A stretch of 42,462 nucleotides of DNA from Mikrocytos mackini (Eukaryota; Endomyxa; Ascetosporea; Mikrocytida; Mikrocytiidae): positions 1 through 42,462 of the forward strand of contig JASNJN010000316.1 of NCBI GenBank assembly GCA_030180075.1, given 5' to 3'. Below, in pieces: positions 20,987 to 33,647 of the stretch. Both the position numbers and the translations under genes were made by a program. The first letter of the stretch is position 1. Each line of letters opens with the position of its first letter. Below the pieces are notes generated by a model that saw nothing but the letters and a program-made list of their open reading frames with translations, was not told the DNA's origin and did not search any database.

Positions 20987-22466
20987 TTACTTAAGACCCA
21001 TTCTCGAATTCCACCTCAGAAACAGCAACTTCTCCAATGATTCGACAGTTAAATTAGACCTAAGCTGTTGTGTGCTTTTCATAACGCTGAATACACGTTC
21101 AACATCAACACTCGTTAAAGGGAGAGATGTGAAAAGAGAAAAGCTATCCTGAAACTCAACCATTTCTTCGCTGTTTTTTTGCACTTTTCATACAGATTCC
21201 GTAGATAAACAAAGTCTTTGTTCTTAGCTATAAGTTGTGAAAGCTTTTCCATATAGTGCGTTTCATTTATTTGACTTTCAACTTCGTTAACTATAGAAAC
21301 CACTTCTCCTAAAGAAAGACGAGCCTCTAATTTAGAAATTGAATTTGTTAGAAAAGAAAACCTGGTATGAATGAATTCAAATTTCTTTTCCAATTTACGA
21401 TTAGAAATCAATACAAGAATATTCTTGATCGCTGATGAGTTTGAAGATTCAGTTTTAATACTGTCAATGAAATGAAGAATTTTTGCAAAGTTCTTTGAAA
21501 TGTAAGAGACACATTCTATCCAAGTTCCCCATCTAGTCAATACAGGAAAATTTGGAAGAGGAAGGCATGTAGAAGATTTAAACAACGATTTCCTTCTGTT
21601 GTTTTTATGAGAATTCTTTTAAAGTTGGAAACGAATTCGTTAATTTCTTCGTTTTCTTCTCTGATTTTCTCACATAGTCTATGAAGTGCGTGAGCTATAC
21701 ATGTAATGTGAAGTAATTTTGGGAAAAGGTCTTTTAAATAATTGCATGTTTTACGCATATAAGCTGCTCCATCTGTTACTATTCCTTTGAAACATGAATA
21801 TGGTACTTTATTATTGAAGAATTTAGACAAACTTTGAGTTATTGTTTGATTTACTGTTGAGCTATTCACTTCTGGTAGTTCTTTTAAAGATAGAAGAAAA
21901 GGCTTAGTAACACATGGTTGGTCTAGAAATCCAATCATTATGGCCAATAAGAATCGATTATTCATGTCTTGTGATTCATCACAAAGGATATAGAAGTCTT
22001 TTTCGTGGGTATGTTTTTTTAACTTTGACAATTGTTCCTCATATGCACGCTCAAGATATAATTTCCTAACTGTAGACTCATCGGGACAACTAAATCCCGT
22101 ATATTTCCGTACGAATTCTTGAAAGTTATCGTTATTAAGAAGTCTGAATGGAAGATTGGTCGTGAAAAAGACAGAAGAAAGATCTTGTTTGAAGTTTGTT
22201 TTTGTCATGGTATCTTTTATTAACTTATGGTTAGTATATGGATGTAATTTGGGTATTTTTAGGTTCATTAAATGTGAAGAAATTTTGATATGTTGTTGTG
22301 CTCGGAATTTTATCGTCGAATTACTATCATTTCTACCTACTCCAAATTCCGAGAAGCCATGTTTGCATTTGATTACTTGTCTGAAGTAATTAAAATCCCA
22401 TATCTCGCCAAACGGGTCATCAATACGGTTAAGTATCTCTTCTCGGGTGTTAAATTTTTTAGGCAT
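20987..22466 (-). pseudogene. hAT transposase, family B copy 1 (CGGBP1-like), frameshifted
   Basis: Read on the minus strand from ATG 22466 in three frame segments. Segment 1 (22466 to about 21590) has a degenerate N-terminal finger, the NLPFRLLNNDNFQEFVRKY helix typical of CGGBP1-like hATs, LCDESQDM (first Asp), IVTDGAAYM (second Asp) and ITCIAHALHRLC. Segment 2 (about 21590 to 21175) has VLTRWGTWIECV. Segment 3 (to 20987) has TSVDVERVFSVMKSTQQL, the C-terminal dimerisation domain with the catalytic Glu. Single-base frameshifts lie near 21590 and in a T-run near 21175. Upstream, a hAT terminus (inward TAGGTGCGGATAATATATGA) ends at 22673. Confidence 0.82.
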
Positions 22467-22663
22467 TTTTAAAATTTGGAAATAGAAATCTATTGTAACA
22501 ATACATGTTCTTATTTAATATAGCACATATCTGTTATAAATACAATTGGATCAGGGCTATATGTTTTTATACCAAAAATTAAGACTTTTTTAAAAAAAAT
22601 TACATATGACTTTTTGTATGTTGGTATATGATAATATATGTCAATATATGACTTCATATATTA

Positions 22664-22681
22664 TCCGCACCTAGTCATTAC
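22664..22681. repeat. Orphan hAT terminus and putative 8-bp target site
   Basis: TCCGCACCTA ends at 22673 and is followed by gtcattac (22674-22681). This is the expected right end of hAT copy B1. It resembles the end of the hAT-type MITE at 6022, which is followed by gtgataac. The other terminus of the pair was not located. Confidence 0.5.
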
Positions 22682-22790
22682 CCGGCTCTGGGTTGGGTAT
22701 TAACGGTTATTTCTTATGCGATGAATAATCAAGATTTTCTAAAATATATCATGTTATTGTCGAAATTAATCATTGATTGGAACTAATTAT

Positions 22791-23261
22791 TAGGGCTCCC
22801 AGGAATTGCTTTTATATTTATATAGGAAACTGCCCTAAAAACATGCATTATTTGCGCCAAATTGCCTCTAAAACGATGAAAATCCATCCATTCTATTATA
22901 AAATTGGGAAAATTCCTTTCAAAATAACCTGAAATGACAAAAGAATTCTGATTATGTATTAATAGCGATATTAAATAACTATTAATGATTTATATGGCGA
23001 ATTTAATTTTTGATTTTTTCGTCAAAAAATTTTATTTGAATTTTGCCAGATTAACAAATCAAATAATTCCATTTATTGAGCCAAATTGCTGTTATTTTAG
23101 TCAATTTACCTAAAAATTTCCCAAAATTGCTTTATTGCCTTTTATTGCTTTTAAAAAACGCTACCAGTGGCTCTATGGGACCTGAGAATCGTTCTAGAGC
23201 GTTAAAATGACGTAATAATAATCATGTGCAATTTTGAAAAAATTGCTTTTTGGGAGCCCTA
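22791..23261. mobile_element. MITE with TAGGGCTCCC ends (471 bp)
   Basis: Terminal inverted repeats TAGGGCTCCCAGGAATTGCT and, from the right inward, TAGGGCTCCCAAAAAGCAAT. The interior repeats the word AAATTGC many times (for example 22858, 23085, 23125) but has no ORF. Flanks (ctaattat / ttaatggg) do not give a clean 8-bp duplication. hAT-like by its ends. Confidence 0.7.
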
Positions 23262-23481
23262 TTAATGGGTAACCCTAGTCAACACATATGTTATTTACTT
23301 CAATAAAGTTATGATTAGGGGGACCATAAAGCTTAAAAATTAAATTATTTATATCATTATTCAAGTATTCCCAAGATGTTTACATTTTCAACAAATTCTT
23401 ATTATGTTCTCAGTATCGTGTTTATTTTGTATGATTTGATAAAAAAGCTTATATTGTATAAAAAAATTTAAATTTCATAAA

Positions 23482-24850
23482 ATGCCAAAGAGAAAAGCCA
23501 CCCCTACAGAACTTAAAACTAAATATACCACTAAGTATCCCAAAGAATTCTTCGAAACCAAAACGGGGCTTATGTGGTGTAAAGTTTGCGATAAACAAGT
23601 TTCTTACGAGAAAAAAAGCAACGTAGAAAAGCACAGAACAAGTAATAAACATTCGATTTATTTATTTTCTTTATCAAACACTACTTCGCCGGCACAGTGC
23701 ATTAAGGACAACACCTTTAAAAAAGATCTTGTTCAGTTATTTTTAGAAACTGATATTCCTTTGAAGAAACTACGCCGCACAGCTTTTATAAATTTCTTTT
23801 CTAAATATGATTTGCCTCTTCCAAGTGAATCATATGCAAGGGAACGGGTAAAAGAACTTGTAGAGTTAAAAATCGCAGACATTATTGAGTATCTACAGGA
23901 TTTTTACTATTTCATTGAAATAGATGAGTCGTATGTTCGAGATAGCTTTGTTACCAATGTCATTATTGGCAGAGTGGATAAGCCTAACCAAACATACTTG
24001 ATAGATACTCATGTGTCTGACTCTCCGGTAAATTCTAAAACCATGATACATCTACTAGATGAAACAGTAATAAAGCACGGTTTAAAACGTGAGAAATTTT
24101 TTTATTACTTAGCGATGTGGCTTCTTATATGTCAAAAGCATATGAAATGTTATCAATTCTATTTTCTAACCTTTTCCATATCACATGTCTTTCACATCTT
24201 CTTCATAATTGTTGTATGAAGATAAGAAATCACTTTAAAAATTGTGATACACTAATAGCTACTCTAAAGAAACTTACAAGGAAAAACAAATACAGAAGGA
24301 AGCTCTTCAAGAATATAGGTACGCCTCCTGCACCTATAGTGACTCGGTGGGGAAGCTGGCTTAAGGCCATAAAGTATTACAAAAAGAACTTTATAGAGAT
24401 TAAAAGACTAGTTAACAAGATGGACGGAGGAGGAAAGTTACTAAGTGATGCTAAGAAGATACCGGACAAGAAAGAAACCCAACGTGAGCTCGAAAAGGCA
24501 TACAACTACAACTGCTGTTTAATGGATTTATCAATTTGTTTGAAAAGAAGACATTTGACTTGGAAAATGGATACAAGGTGTTGAAGAATATCAACATTTC
24601 CAACGATGTCGTCGGAATCAAACCATAAATTGACAAAAGGCTCGAGAAGAATGGGATTTCTGAAGTTATTCGCCGCTCTAAATTGCCAGGGGACTTGAAT
24701 CATATCATTAATAGGTTCTTATTAAAGTGCCAATGCACAACTGTAGACATTGAGCGAAGCTTTGGCCTACTTAACAACCTCTTAAGAGATAATCGACAGT
24801 TTGAATTAAAGAATATAAAATGGTATCTAATAAATAATTATAATAACTAA
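23482..24850 (+). pseudogene. hAT transposase, family B copy 2 (CGGBP1-like), frameshifted
   Basis: Starts at ATG 23482. Residues about 20-60 form a BED/CGGBP1-type finger (TGLMWCKVCDKQV ... VEKHRTSNKH). The CGGBP1-like helix FLETDIPLKKLRRTAFINFF follows, then the first catalytic Asp in YFIEIDESYV. A one-base frameshift near 24110, next to a T-run, moves the reading to SDVASYMSKAYEM and HITCLSHLLHNCC, then APIVTRWGSWLKAI. Further shifts after 24540 lead to CQCTTVDIERSFGLLNNLL, the C-terminal domain, ending at TAA 24848-24850. It is a degraded but nearly full-length relative of copy B1, lying in opposite orientation. Confidence 0.82.
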
Positions 24851-25809
24851 TCTTTAACTTCATATTATTTGTTCTGGTTTCATTATTAATAAATCCATTC
24901 GCTAATTAACTAAATTAATACTTCACTGTGCTTAATTCATTTTTGCTTCAAATTCTAAAGCCAGGTATGTTTTTTCTATTAATTTATTGAAGTTTTCTCT
25001 AATATAATCTGTGCTGAATAATTGTTCGGAACATTTTATAAACCAGAGTAGATTGATTTCATATTAACAATCAAAAAGAATGGTTTAAAGTTCAAGATGT
25101 AAGGTATTTCAATTTATACTAACATTTTCCCTTTACTTCATCTATTTTGTAAGTCAATGAATAACTGTTCAATCGTCCAATTGAACTTTTCTTTGCTTGC
25201 GGTGGAGTTGGAAACCAGTTAAATTAAAGATAAATCAAGTAAAGGTTCTATTAGCTGCTATATCTCAGAATGATCTTCGACTTCGTATGGCAAATAGCCA
25301 AATAAATGTAATATATATGCCCTGTGGCTTTAAGAAGTAATTTCATGCTTTTAAGTAGGTAGTTTATCAACTAGGTATGCTTACATTGTTAAACCTTTAC
25401 TTAATGCTGTAGAACGGTGTATAAAAGCGTTTGTGGCTTACCAGTGTTTTGATTTCTTGAAACTATCCCTATGTTGTTTTTATAGAATTAATATTTAATT
25501 TCTAATTTGTACAATGTATATCAAAGTCTGATGGTTCTATATTTGGGTTCTTTCTTTTTAAACTTTCAAAAAACAAACAACGAGTAAAAATCAATGGACG
25601 AACTAACAGACAAAAATAGAAAGTAAATTATAGTTCAGAAGTACAAGAATCTTCAGAGGTTTCTACCTATATTCTCTCCTTCAATCAAGACACAGAGACG
25701 TTTTTAATACTCATAAGAAGCTCCCACAAGCGAGACAATGCCTTTTATGCTTATATATCGTTAGTTCTATAAGCAATGTTTATATCATTTGAAAGTGACC
25801 CTTTCAGAC
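24851..25809. other. Gene-poor region
   Basis: No ORF, tRNA or repeat recognised in about 0.96 kb. The 9-bp word gaatccgcc at 25810-25818, immediately after this stretch, is the left target copy of E3. Confidence 0.4.
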
Positions 25810-25818
25810 GAATCCGCC

Positions 25819-27685
25819 GGCTCATTCTGATTTGTCCACAAATTTCGTACTTTGTCCACAAGTTTATGATTCTTCCACAAGTTTTTGATATTTTCACAGA
25901 ATTCTGTGTTTTCCACAAATTAATATGTAAAACGAATCATTTTATGGGTTATTCGAATGAATAAAACATACCTTTTACTATTTTTAGCAAAATAAACCTC
26001 TAATTCGAGCCAAAAAATTTATTAAAATAAAAATTCTGTTTTATCCACAAATTTATGATTCTTCCACAAGTTTTGCAAATTAAAAATATAAAGTTAATTT
26101 TTTATGGTTGATGTTCACTTTGCTCCAAATTTGTTTGTTTCCCCTAAATTTGTTGGATCGTTCTGATTTGGCCATAAATTTTGTGCTTTTTTCACAAAAG
26201 TTTGAATTTACGGCAAAGAATGAATTTTTATTCGTGAGAAAATTTTCAAATACAAATTTTCTAATAAAAATTTTTTCGTGGTTAAAACAGTGATTTTATG
26301 ATCTAATTAAATTTTTTTTTGAAAAATATTTTTTTATATTATTGTATTTTTCCAAAGGGTAAATCAGGTAGTTTTCAAAAAAAGTCGTACCATAAAACTC
26401 AAATTTTTTCATGAAATTTTTTTTGAAATTTATCTACCTAACGTGTTTTCGAGAGATCTACAAAAATATACTTTCCAAATATTGCATAGAATTTTCAATC
26501 AATTTAATATCAATTTTTTAAAAATTTGGGTTAAAATTCACCTTTTTTGGGTCGTCCATATATCAAGTATTTTTTCGAATTTTTATCTCAAATTGTTTTA
26601 TCGTTAAGATTTTACCCGTTAAAAGCTGTAAAAAAAATTTCAGAAAAAATTTTGTATCAAAATCTTATATTTTATGATAAACTTTTTGGGCCAAAATCAA
26701 AATTTTCGGTACAATAAATTCGAAAATATTTTTTGTTCAAATTTACATTTAAGTACAATAAATACCAAATAAACATGCCACTTGGGTAATAAAATGATTT
26801 TTAATGAATTTTTTGATATTTCGAAAAAAATATTTTCGAATTTTTTTAATAAGAAATTTTGATTTTGACCCAAAAAGTCGATCACAAAAATATAAGATTT
26901 TTATTAAAATTTTTTCTGAAATTTTTTTACAGCTTTTAACGGGCGAAATCTTAACGATAAAACAATTTTGAGATAAAAATTCGAAAAAATACTTGACATA
27001 TGGATGAACCAAAAAAGGTGAATTTTAACCCAAATTTCAAGAATTTTGAAATTAAATTGATTGAAAATTCTATGAAATATTTTGAAAGTATCTGTTTGTA
27101 GGTCTCTCGAAAATACGTTAGGTAGATAAATTTCAAAAAAAAAATTCCGATAAAATTATGGGTTTTTATGGTACGACATTTTTTGAAAACTACCCGATGT
27201 ACCCTTTGGAAAAATCCAAAAATACAAAAAATTTTTTTATTAGGAAATTTGTATTTGAAAATTTTCTCACGGATAAAAATTCATTCTTTGCCGTAAATTC
27301 AAACTTTTGTGAAAAAAGCACAAAATTTATGGCCAAATCAGAACGATCCAACAAATTTAGGGGAAACAAACAAATTTGGAGCAAAGTGAACATCAACCAT
27401 AAAAAATTAACTTTATATTTTTAATTTGCAAAACTTGTGGAAGAATCATAAATTTGTGGATAAAACAGAATTTTTATTTTAATAAATTTTTTGGCTCGAA
27501 TTAGAGGTTTATTTTGCTAAAAATAGTAAAAGGTATGTTTTATTCATTCGAATAACCCATAAAATGATTCGTTTTACATATTAATTTGTGGAAAACACAG
27601 AATTCTGTGAAAATATCAAAAACTTGTGGAAGAATCATAAACTTGTGGACAAAGTACGAAATTTGTGGACAAATCAAAGTAAACC
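25819..27685. mobile_element. Giant foldback element E3 (1.87 kb) with 9-bp TSD
   Basis: The left end reads GGCTCATTCTGATTTG and the right end, inward, GGTTTACTTTGATTTG (4 differences, all transitions). Both are followed by TCCACAAATTT and an array of TCCACAAGTTT-type units (25833-25925 and 27590-27670). It is flanked by gaatccgcc at 25810-25818 and 27686-27694. The arms pair around 26.75 kb. The core at 26410-26660 matches E4 (18320-18570), while the terminal arrays differ completely. All ORFs inside are palindrome artefacts. Confidence 0.85.
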
Positions 27686-27694
27686 GAATCCGCC

Positions 27695-29493
27695 TATTGT
27701 AGGAAATACTTTAAAGAAATTTTATTCAAACAGCAGCACAACAGATGCCTAACCCTTCTTTCCCACTATATTTAAATCTCTACAATTCAAACTAAACCAT
27801 ATGCGACCTACACGAAGATATGCATAACTTCGCAACGATAAAGGCGGATAACTTCATAAACCAAAACTATATCATCCAACATACAATAATACTGGATAAC
27901 TTTAAGACACTGAACATTTTTGCCTTTTCTTATATGGATAAAGACACCTGTAGACAATTCAGTTATCCATAAATTGGTGCTTATAAAAAGAAGGCTCGAC
28001 TAGGTTTTTAAACATACTAACAAGCAAACTGAACCAGAAACACCGATTGAAAATATGAAATGGTATTTATACATTTCTGCTACTCATACTCTCGACAACC
28101 ACATGTTTAGAAGTCGCAGCAAACAGGATAAATAAGGTGAAAGTTTTAATATAGGATTCGACAAGTTCGCAAATATAATATTAAACGATCTTGGTTTGTA
28201 TATGGATTAGCATTAAACCCATTTACAATTATATTTGGAAAAGAACATTTAATCAGAGAATGGAGAAAACAATGGACCTTTTGCGTTGCCTGGGAGTATA
28301 TTGGAATAATATGGGAAAATAAACTATCAAACTTTGTGTCCCCTAATTTGCTTTTAATCGCCAGGAAACCATATACCAAGAAAACGATTCGTTCATTACC
28401 CTTTTAATTACGAAATATCGTAATAGTTTGGTTAGTTTCATTATGACCAGCAAATAAGTGATTTCTAGAACATAAGAAGCTTAAATAGAATTTTAAAGGA
28501 TCTAGATGTGGTTTATTGATACAATTTGAACCCAAAGGATTAGTTTATGCGAAAGTAAATTATCACTTAAAACAAGATAAAAGATGTGGTTGTTCATACT
28601 TAGAGAAAAATGAAGGCAACCCGCCAAATATTGGAATAGTTTTATATAGTGACAACGAAATGCCTCAAACCATCTCGGGAAAATATAACATCCATATACA
28701 CCAAAAACAGCGTTGACAAAATACATATGAAAAGCCTTGCAGAATGTGCGGTTATAAAGGGACATATGATAAAAAGATTTAGTAAATGGTGATTAAAAAC
28801 AAGAACGTTTTTAGGATGCCTAAATTTTGTAACTTAGTTCATCTATCTGAGAACAGGGATAGATAATTTAAAGTGAAATCAATAACTGTAACAGATAGAC
28901 ATTATTAAGTATGTTTCTAGTTAAATAAGAAATGGGAACTTTTACAAGTGAGCTGCTCATTTATCAACAAATTAGATAAATATTTAAATATAGTTTTTTC
29001 AGTTCATAATAATTATTAATAGTATCATATTCTAACATAATCAATTTTGTCTGTTATAGAAAAATAGAGTTCTCTAATTTTAAACTTTAGAACAATTTTT
29101 GATTTAGTGTATTTTGTCTTAATCGTGTTTAAATATGGCTTGATATTTGTTAATCATTAATTAAAGTACCCGATTTTTAAAATATAAATATTTCTACAAT
29201 GATTCTAAATATTTGTGTATATTAAATTCCTTTATCATGCCCACATCAAAATATTTTCTTCAGAACATTTCATCATGTTCTATTAAGATAAGAGATAAAA
29301 TAGTGTTAAAATTTATCGGGTTTGAAAATTTATATCGGGTTTTTCATTTATATTTGAAATCCGGCAGTCAATTCCATGGAGGGATTATGCATATCATTAA
29401 AGTAACATAAAACATTTTAATTCGGAATGGAAATATTGTTCAAAGATATCCTCTAACAATTCCATCAATCACATTTGGTATATACCAGTTAGA
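27695..29493. other. Gene-poor region with two unexplained short ORFs
   Basis: An open frame 28150-28407 (plus, 85 codons, no ATG) encodes a peptide rich in aromatic and basic residues, for example SWFVYGLALNPFTIIFGK. A second at 28516-28716 (plus) contains DKRCGCSYLEKNEGNPPNIG. Neither is recognised; they may be relics of one gene or chance. Nothing else was seen. Confidence 0.3.
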
Positions 29494-29867
29494 ATTTAAA
29501 ATGACGGGTAGCGACAAATTTTAAAATGTATTTTTATATAGGTTTATTATCATGGAAACTTTTGAAATTTAGATGGCAACCTCGATTTTTTTTCTAAATA
29601 TCAATTTGCGTACCTTTATTTTATGAAATACCTCCACATACAACTTAATAATAAATTACCCGTTGCCCAGGTAATTGAAAATGGGTGTTGTGGGAAAAAT
29701 TAAAACATCGAAATATTATGAAATTTTTTATTAATTTTCAGAGATATTAATATATTTTGTACAGCGATGTCTATTTCGCATGTACGATGATTTTCGCAGA
29801 AGTTTGTGAGTTGTTGTTTTGTATATTGGCTGGTTAATGCCATTCCCCGTGACCCGTCATTTAAAAC
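29494..29867. mobile_element. Putative MITE with TTTAAATGACGGGT ends (374 bp)
   Basis: ATTTAAAATGACGGGT at the left and, from the right inward, GTTTTAAATGACGGGT. No ORF inside and no clear target duplication. The superfamily cannot be assigned. Confidence 0.5.
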
Positions 29868-31408
29868 CCTATTGCCAATTAAAAATATATTATTTAAAAA
29901 GTAAAACGAATAGAATTGCTATATTGTAATTTATGTTAAGAAAAAGTGGATGTTGTTTCAATTGATTAACATTTTGTTTATCTTACTACAACTCTTAGAT
30001 CCAATTGGATTTACATTATCTGTAGTTTATGCACCTTTTTAATCAGGATAGTATTGACAAACGTAATTTCAATAAACCAATAATATATTGCTGATATTAA
30101 AAGAAACATCAATATTAATTAACTTCATGTATCCGTAATTGATAGCTATCGTCACATTATATGATAAAGGACCATCCATTCACATATTCAAAATTATAAT
30201 CTTAATAAGAAATCATCATTCAAATAGTCACAGCTTTGAACAGAATAAGATGCACAACATGGATAAATATCGTATTTAAATGTAAATCATATTTCAAAAG
30301 GATTTAAAATCTGAAGTTGCCTTTATTATATTGTAAACTTCACATGGGAATAATTGACTTGACCTGGTCGGATCGGATTATAAAATTCCAAGATTGCCAA
30401 AATTTCACCAAATACCAAAGCACCAAATTATTTAAGATAATTATTAGCACTTAAATGTATCTTTCAACTATTTTACAAACGTCGAAAATATTACTTATAG
30501 AGCGTTACGGTCTTTGGCCAATAAAAATTTTAATTTGTTAAATATTCCATTAAAATTTTGAACAAACACAAACATTCGAAAATTATATGATAAATTTCCG
30601 CAAAAATTTTCATCCCGGGTCTTTGCTGGACTTCTAGTTTTCCATAAGTGGGATTATACTTCCAATTTGCTTGGGCATTTAATACTAATTTTTGACTAAA
30701 AATCGGGTTTTCTTAAGTTGATATTTTCATTCAGAGTATTTTATCACCTAAATGGTTGTACGTTATGCCAAATTTAAAATGTTATTCCGAATTTGATATC
30801 TAATTTTAAAGCTTATATAATAAATTATTTTGATAACATCGAATTTTTTTCCTACCAATATGGTTTAGAGCCCAATAATTTTCGAGATAAAAGCTTATTT
30901 TGTATAAAACATTGATTTTATAAGAGCTAATAATGCTACTTTATAGCGGCTATTTTCGGTCGCCCTAGCAATTAATCAAAACGGAGATTGACTAATTTGA
31001 CTAATTCGCTGTTTAGTCAATTCAGCGTAAAACGATAAATTGACAAATTACACTTTTAGTCAATTAGTCAATCTCTAATTTGACTAAATGGGAAAATTCG
31101 TCATTGACGAATTGCACTAAAAACGTGACATTAGTCAAAATATGGTTATAAAAATTTGGTTATTTGGGCTGTTTGATGGTCTTTTTGTTTCGAATTTGTA
31201 AGGAGAATCGCAAATTTTGGAAATACCTTACCGGAGGTTGTTTATAAGACCATTAAACGTATATGTAGTTGATATAATATTGATTTATAGGCGGATTTAT
31301 AGTGTAATTTCAAGATTTATGTAGAATAACGAATCAAGATTGTAAAGTNCGTGTAATAAATTATAAACATAGTCAAGTTCAAAAATTAAAAAATTAAACT
31401 TAATTAAC
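29868..31408. other. Gene-poor region with a small hairpin
   Basis: AT-rich with no ORF. At 30984-31075 there is a 92-bp inverted repeat (GAGATTGACTAATTTGACTA and its near complement) containing a smaller CGCTG/CAGCG hairpin. A hAT-like end, GGTCGCCCTA, lies at about 30956-30967 with no partner found. One undetermined base (31349). Confidence 0.4.
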
Positions 31409-33559
31409 TTATGGAGTATTAAATTTCATCTTTAATCTATGTTCAATTTGTTTTACTGAAATCCTATTCTTTCTTCCTTCTGAAAGAAATTTTGCACTCG
31501 AAAAGATACGTTCCAGTTCCCCATTTGAGACTATATACGTTTTAAAGACAGTTACTATTCATCTAAGAAGTTTAAAGCTGTCATTATATCTCCAGTAATT
31601 TGTAAATGTCTTTTTAGATGTTGTCACCATGTATCTGTCTATTTCTTCTTCTAAATTGTCGTCATGTTTACTAACTTCACTTTCTTTTCGAACAAACATT
31701 GAATCCATAATCTGTACGTCGTTTGAATTCAGAACATCACTATATTGATTTCCAATTTCGCTTCCTTCGTCCTCTAGATTATCATCTTCTATTTCTAGCT
31801 CTTTATCAATTTCGTCTTGTATACATTCTGTAGGACTTAGTTTTAGAGAATCAGTTTCATTTGATTCATCACTTTCCAGCAATTGCATGAGTTTGTCGGT
31901 ATGTACATATTCCTTTTTCTTTATAGTTGCTTTGGTTACTTTTTTTTTCTTTTTTCTTTCCTGTAATTCGGGTTCCTGAGACATATGATAACACTTGTTA
32001 AGTATAATGTTTATTTCTTTTAATTTACTCCGTGCTATGTTAATTTCGTAGGTTTTCAAAGTGGATTTTGAACTGGGGTCAAGAAAAATAGCAGCAATGA
32101 AGAGTTGTTTCTCAAAATCGGGATTCTTTTCTATTCGTTGTTGAAGACTGTTTTTTAAGCATTTGGCAATAGGTTTGCATTCTTTCCACTCAATTTCTTT
32201 GTGTGACATTATATTGGATAATGTGTTTTCAACCTCTTGATACCATATCCAAAAGTTTCCTAGGTAGAAGCTTGTATTCTCCATTTTCTTCAGTATAATC
32301 CTTAATGGTAGCATTAGTTTAAATATTATGGTTAGCTTTACAATGTATTTCGTTTCTATTTTCTTGTTGGTTTTTTGTTCATTATTGTACATTGTTATAA
32401 TTGCGTTCCAATTGCTAATCAGCTTTTCTAGGGAATCAATATAAGATGTCCAACGTAAGCGTGTGGGGTAATTTATCTTTATCTTGAGTTCTTTGTAAAC
32501 ATTGGGTTTGTGTGTAAATTTGATAATATCTATCACATTATCAAATAGTTTAGCCATATCTTTGCTTTTTTTCATAGTGTCTTGTATGGCTAAATTAACC
32601 AAGTGTTGTAAACATCCTTGTCCTTTCAGTAAGTATTTCTTTTCATATGTGTCATTTATAAATATCGAATCGTCTAATTCTTCTTGGTTTTCATATTCCT
32701 CGTTTTCGTTTATGTTGTTGTCTAAATAGTCTATGTTTTGGGTTTGGTCTAAAAAATCTTCATCGCTTTTATTTGCTTCATATAAACCTTCAATAGTCCG
32801 AACCATTTTTCGCATAGTNTTGCAATTATCAGTACATAAGTTTACAATTCTTTTTTCGTCTATTTTGTATTCATCAAACCATTTCTTTGTAAAATTGGTA
32901 AGATAATCTGCCTTTTGGTTATCAACTTGCTGCAGGGCTAATAATTTGTATGATTCGGTCAGGCCTCCATCTATAAGTTTTATAGAAATTCCTAGAGTAC
33001 TCGTTGTGTCTTCTTTTGCCCATACATCGAGCTGAAATGAATAGAACATAGCTAAGTCGATTTCAAACCTTAATTGTGAGTCTAGATCTTCGGCGTATGT
33101 ACTGATGTATTTGTTAAGGGTTTTCCTGGTTGGAATTGACAAGGAATTGTTAAAATGCTTTAGCATGGTTACTATCGTTTTGTTCTCAACGATGCTAAGA
33201 GGGACAAGTGTATAACCAAATGCTTTGGCCCATTCTTCGTATTCAAGTCTGGGTTTTCTTGTTTTGCCACGTGTTATAGTCGTATTACAAGTCACTTTTG
33301 GATCATCCACATCAATTTCATTTGTCTCGTTCTTTTGTTGGTCGCCGGCTTCTTCTGTAATTCTTTCAGGGTGTTTGGTGTTAAAATGACGTCGTAAGTT
33401 GTATCTATGATGTGACTCGGGGGTAGTAGAGTACGAACAGGATATACAGTTGTAACGATCATCCCTAACCTTGAAATACTTCTTTATGAACCTATCGAGT
33501 TCTGTCTCCTTTTTGTTGTTTGAATCATATGATTCGTGGGTCTTGGATTTTTTGTTCAT
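31409..33559 (-). pseudogene. hAT transposase, family C copy 1, one nonsense codon
   Basis: 716 codons on the minus strand if the single in-frame TGA (complement of 31559-31561) is ignored; the upstream open part is 666 codons. BED zinc finger: C38, C41, H58, H63. Catalytic core: FQLDVWAKED (Asp about 178) and LCTDNC (Asp about 244), then GCLQHLVNLAI and RLRWTSYIDSLE. A Lys-rich, then acidic region (about 540-640) precedes the C-terminal domain. After the stop the same frame continues as NGELERIFSSAKFLSEGRKN, the dimerisation domain with the catalytic Glu, ending at 31409. One undetermined base lies at 32819. Apart from the stop it looks intact, so it is a recent inactivation or a sequencing error. 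Confidence 0.85.
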
Positions 33560-33647
33560 GTTTTTTGTGTATAAGTTTTTAAATTATATCTTTATAAAAA
33601 AATTGTGATGCATAACTGTACGGCCTGATCTTTGTATTTTATTACAT
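32300..33647. repeat. Left arm of 1.35-kb inverted repeat
   Basis: Nearly identical to the reverse complement of 34038-35385 with only a few substitutions. It includes the 5' leader, BED domain and core of the family C hAT. The arms are separated by about 390 bp of unrelated sequence (33648-34037). Confidence 0.85.

Noticed and set aside
26697-27424. Several 60-88 codon ORFs on both strands in E3
   Set aside because: Mirror copies of each other created by the inverted repeat (for example 26108-26293 and 27190-27396 encode nearly the same peptide); not genes.
29501-31075. CRISPR-like or satellite array
   Set aside because: Only isolated inverted repeats with no regular direct-repeat spacing; the sequence is eukaryotic in character.
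32502-32729. 75-codon ORFs opposite hAT family C copies (also 34956-35183)
   Set aside because: Antisense shadows of the transposase frames, duplicated because the arms are duplicated.
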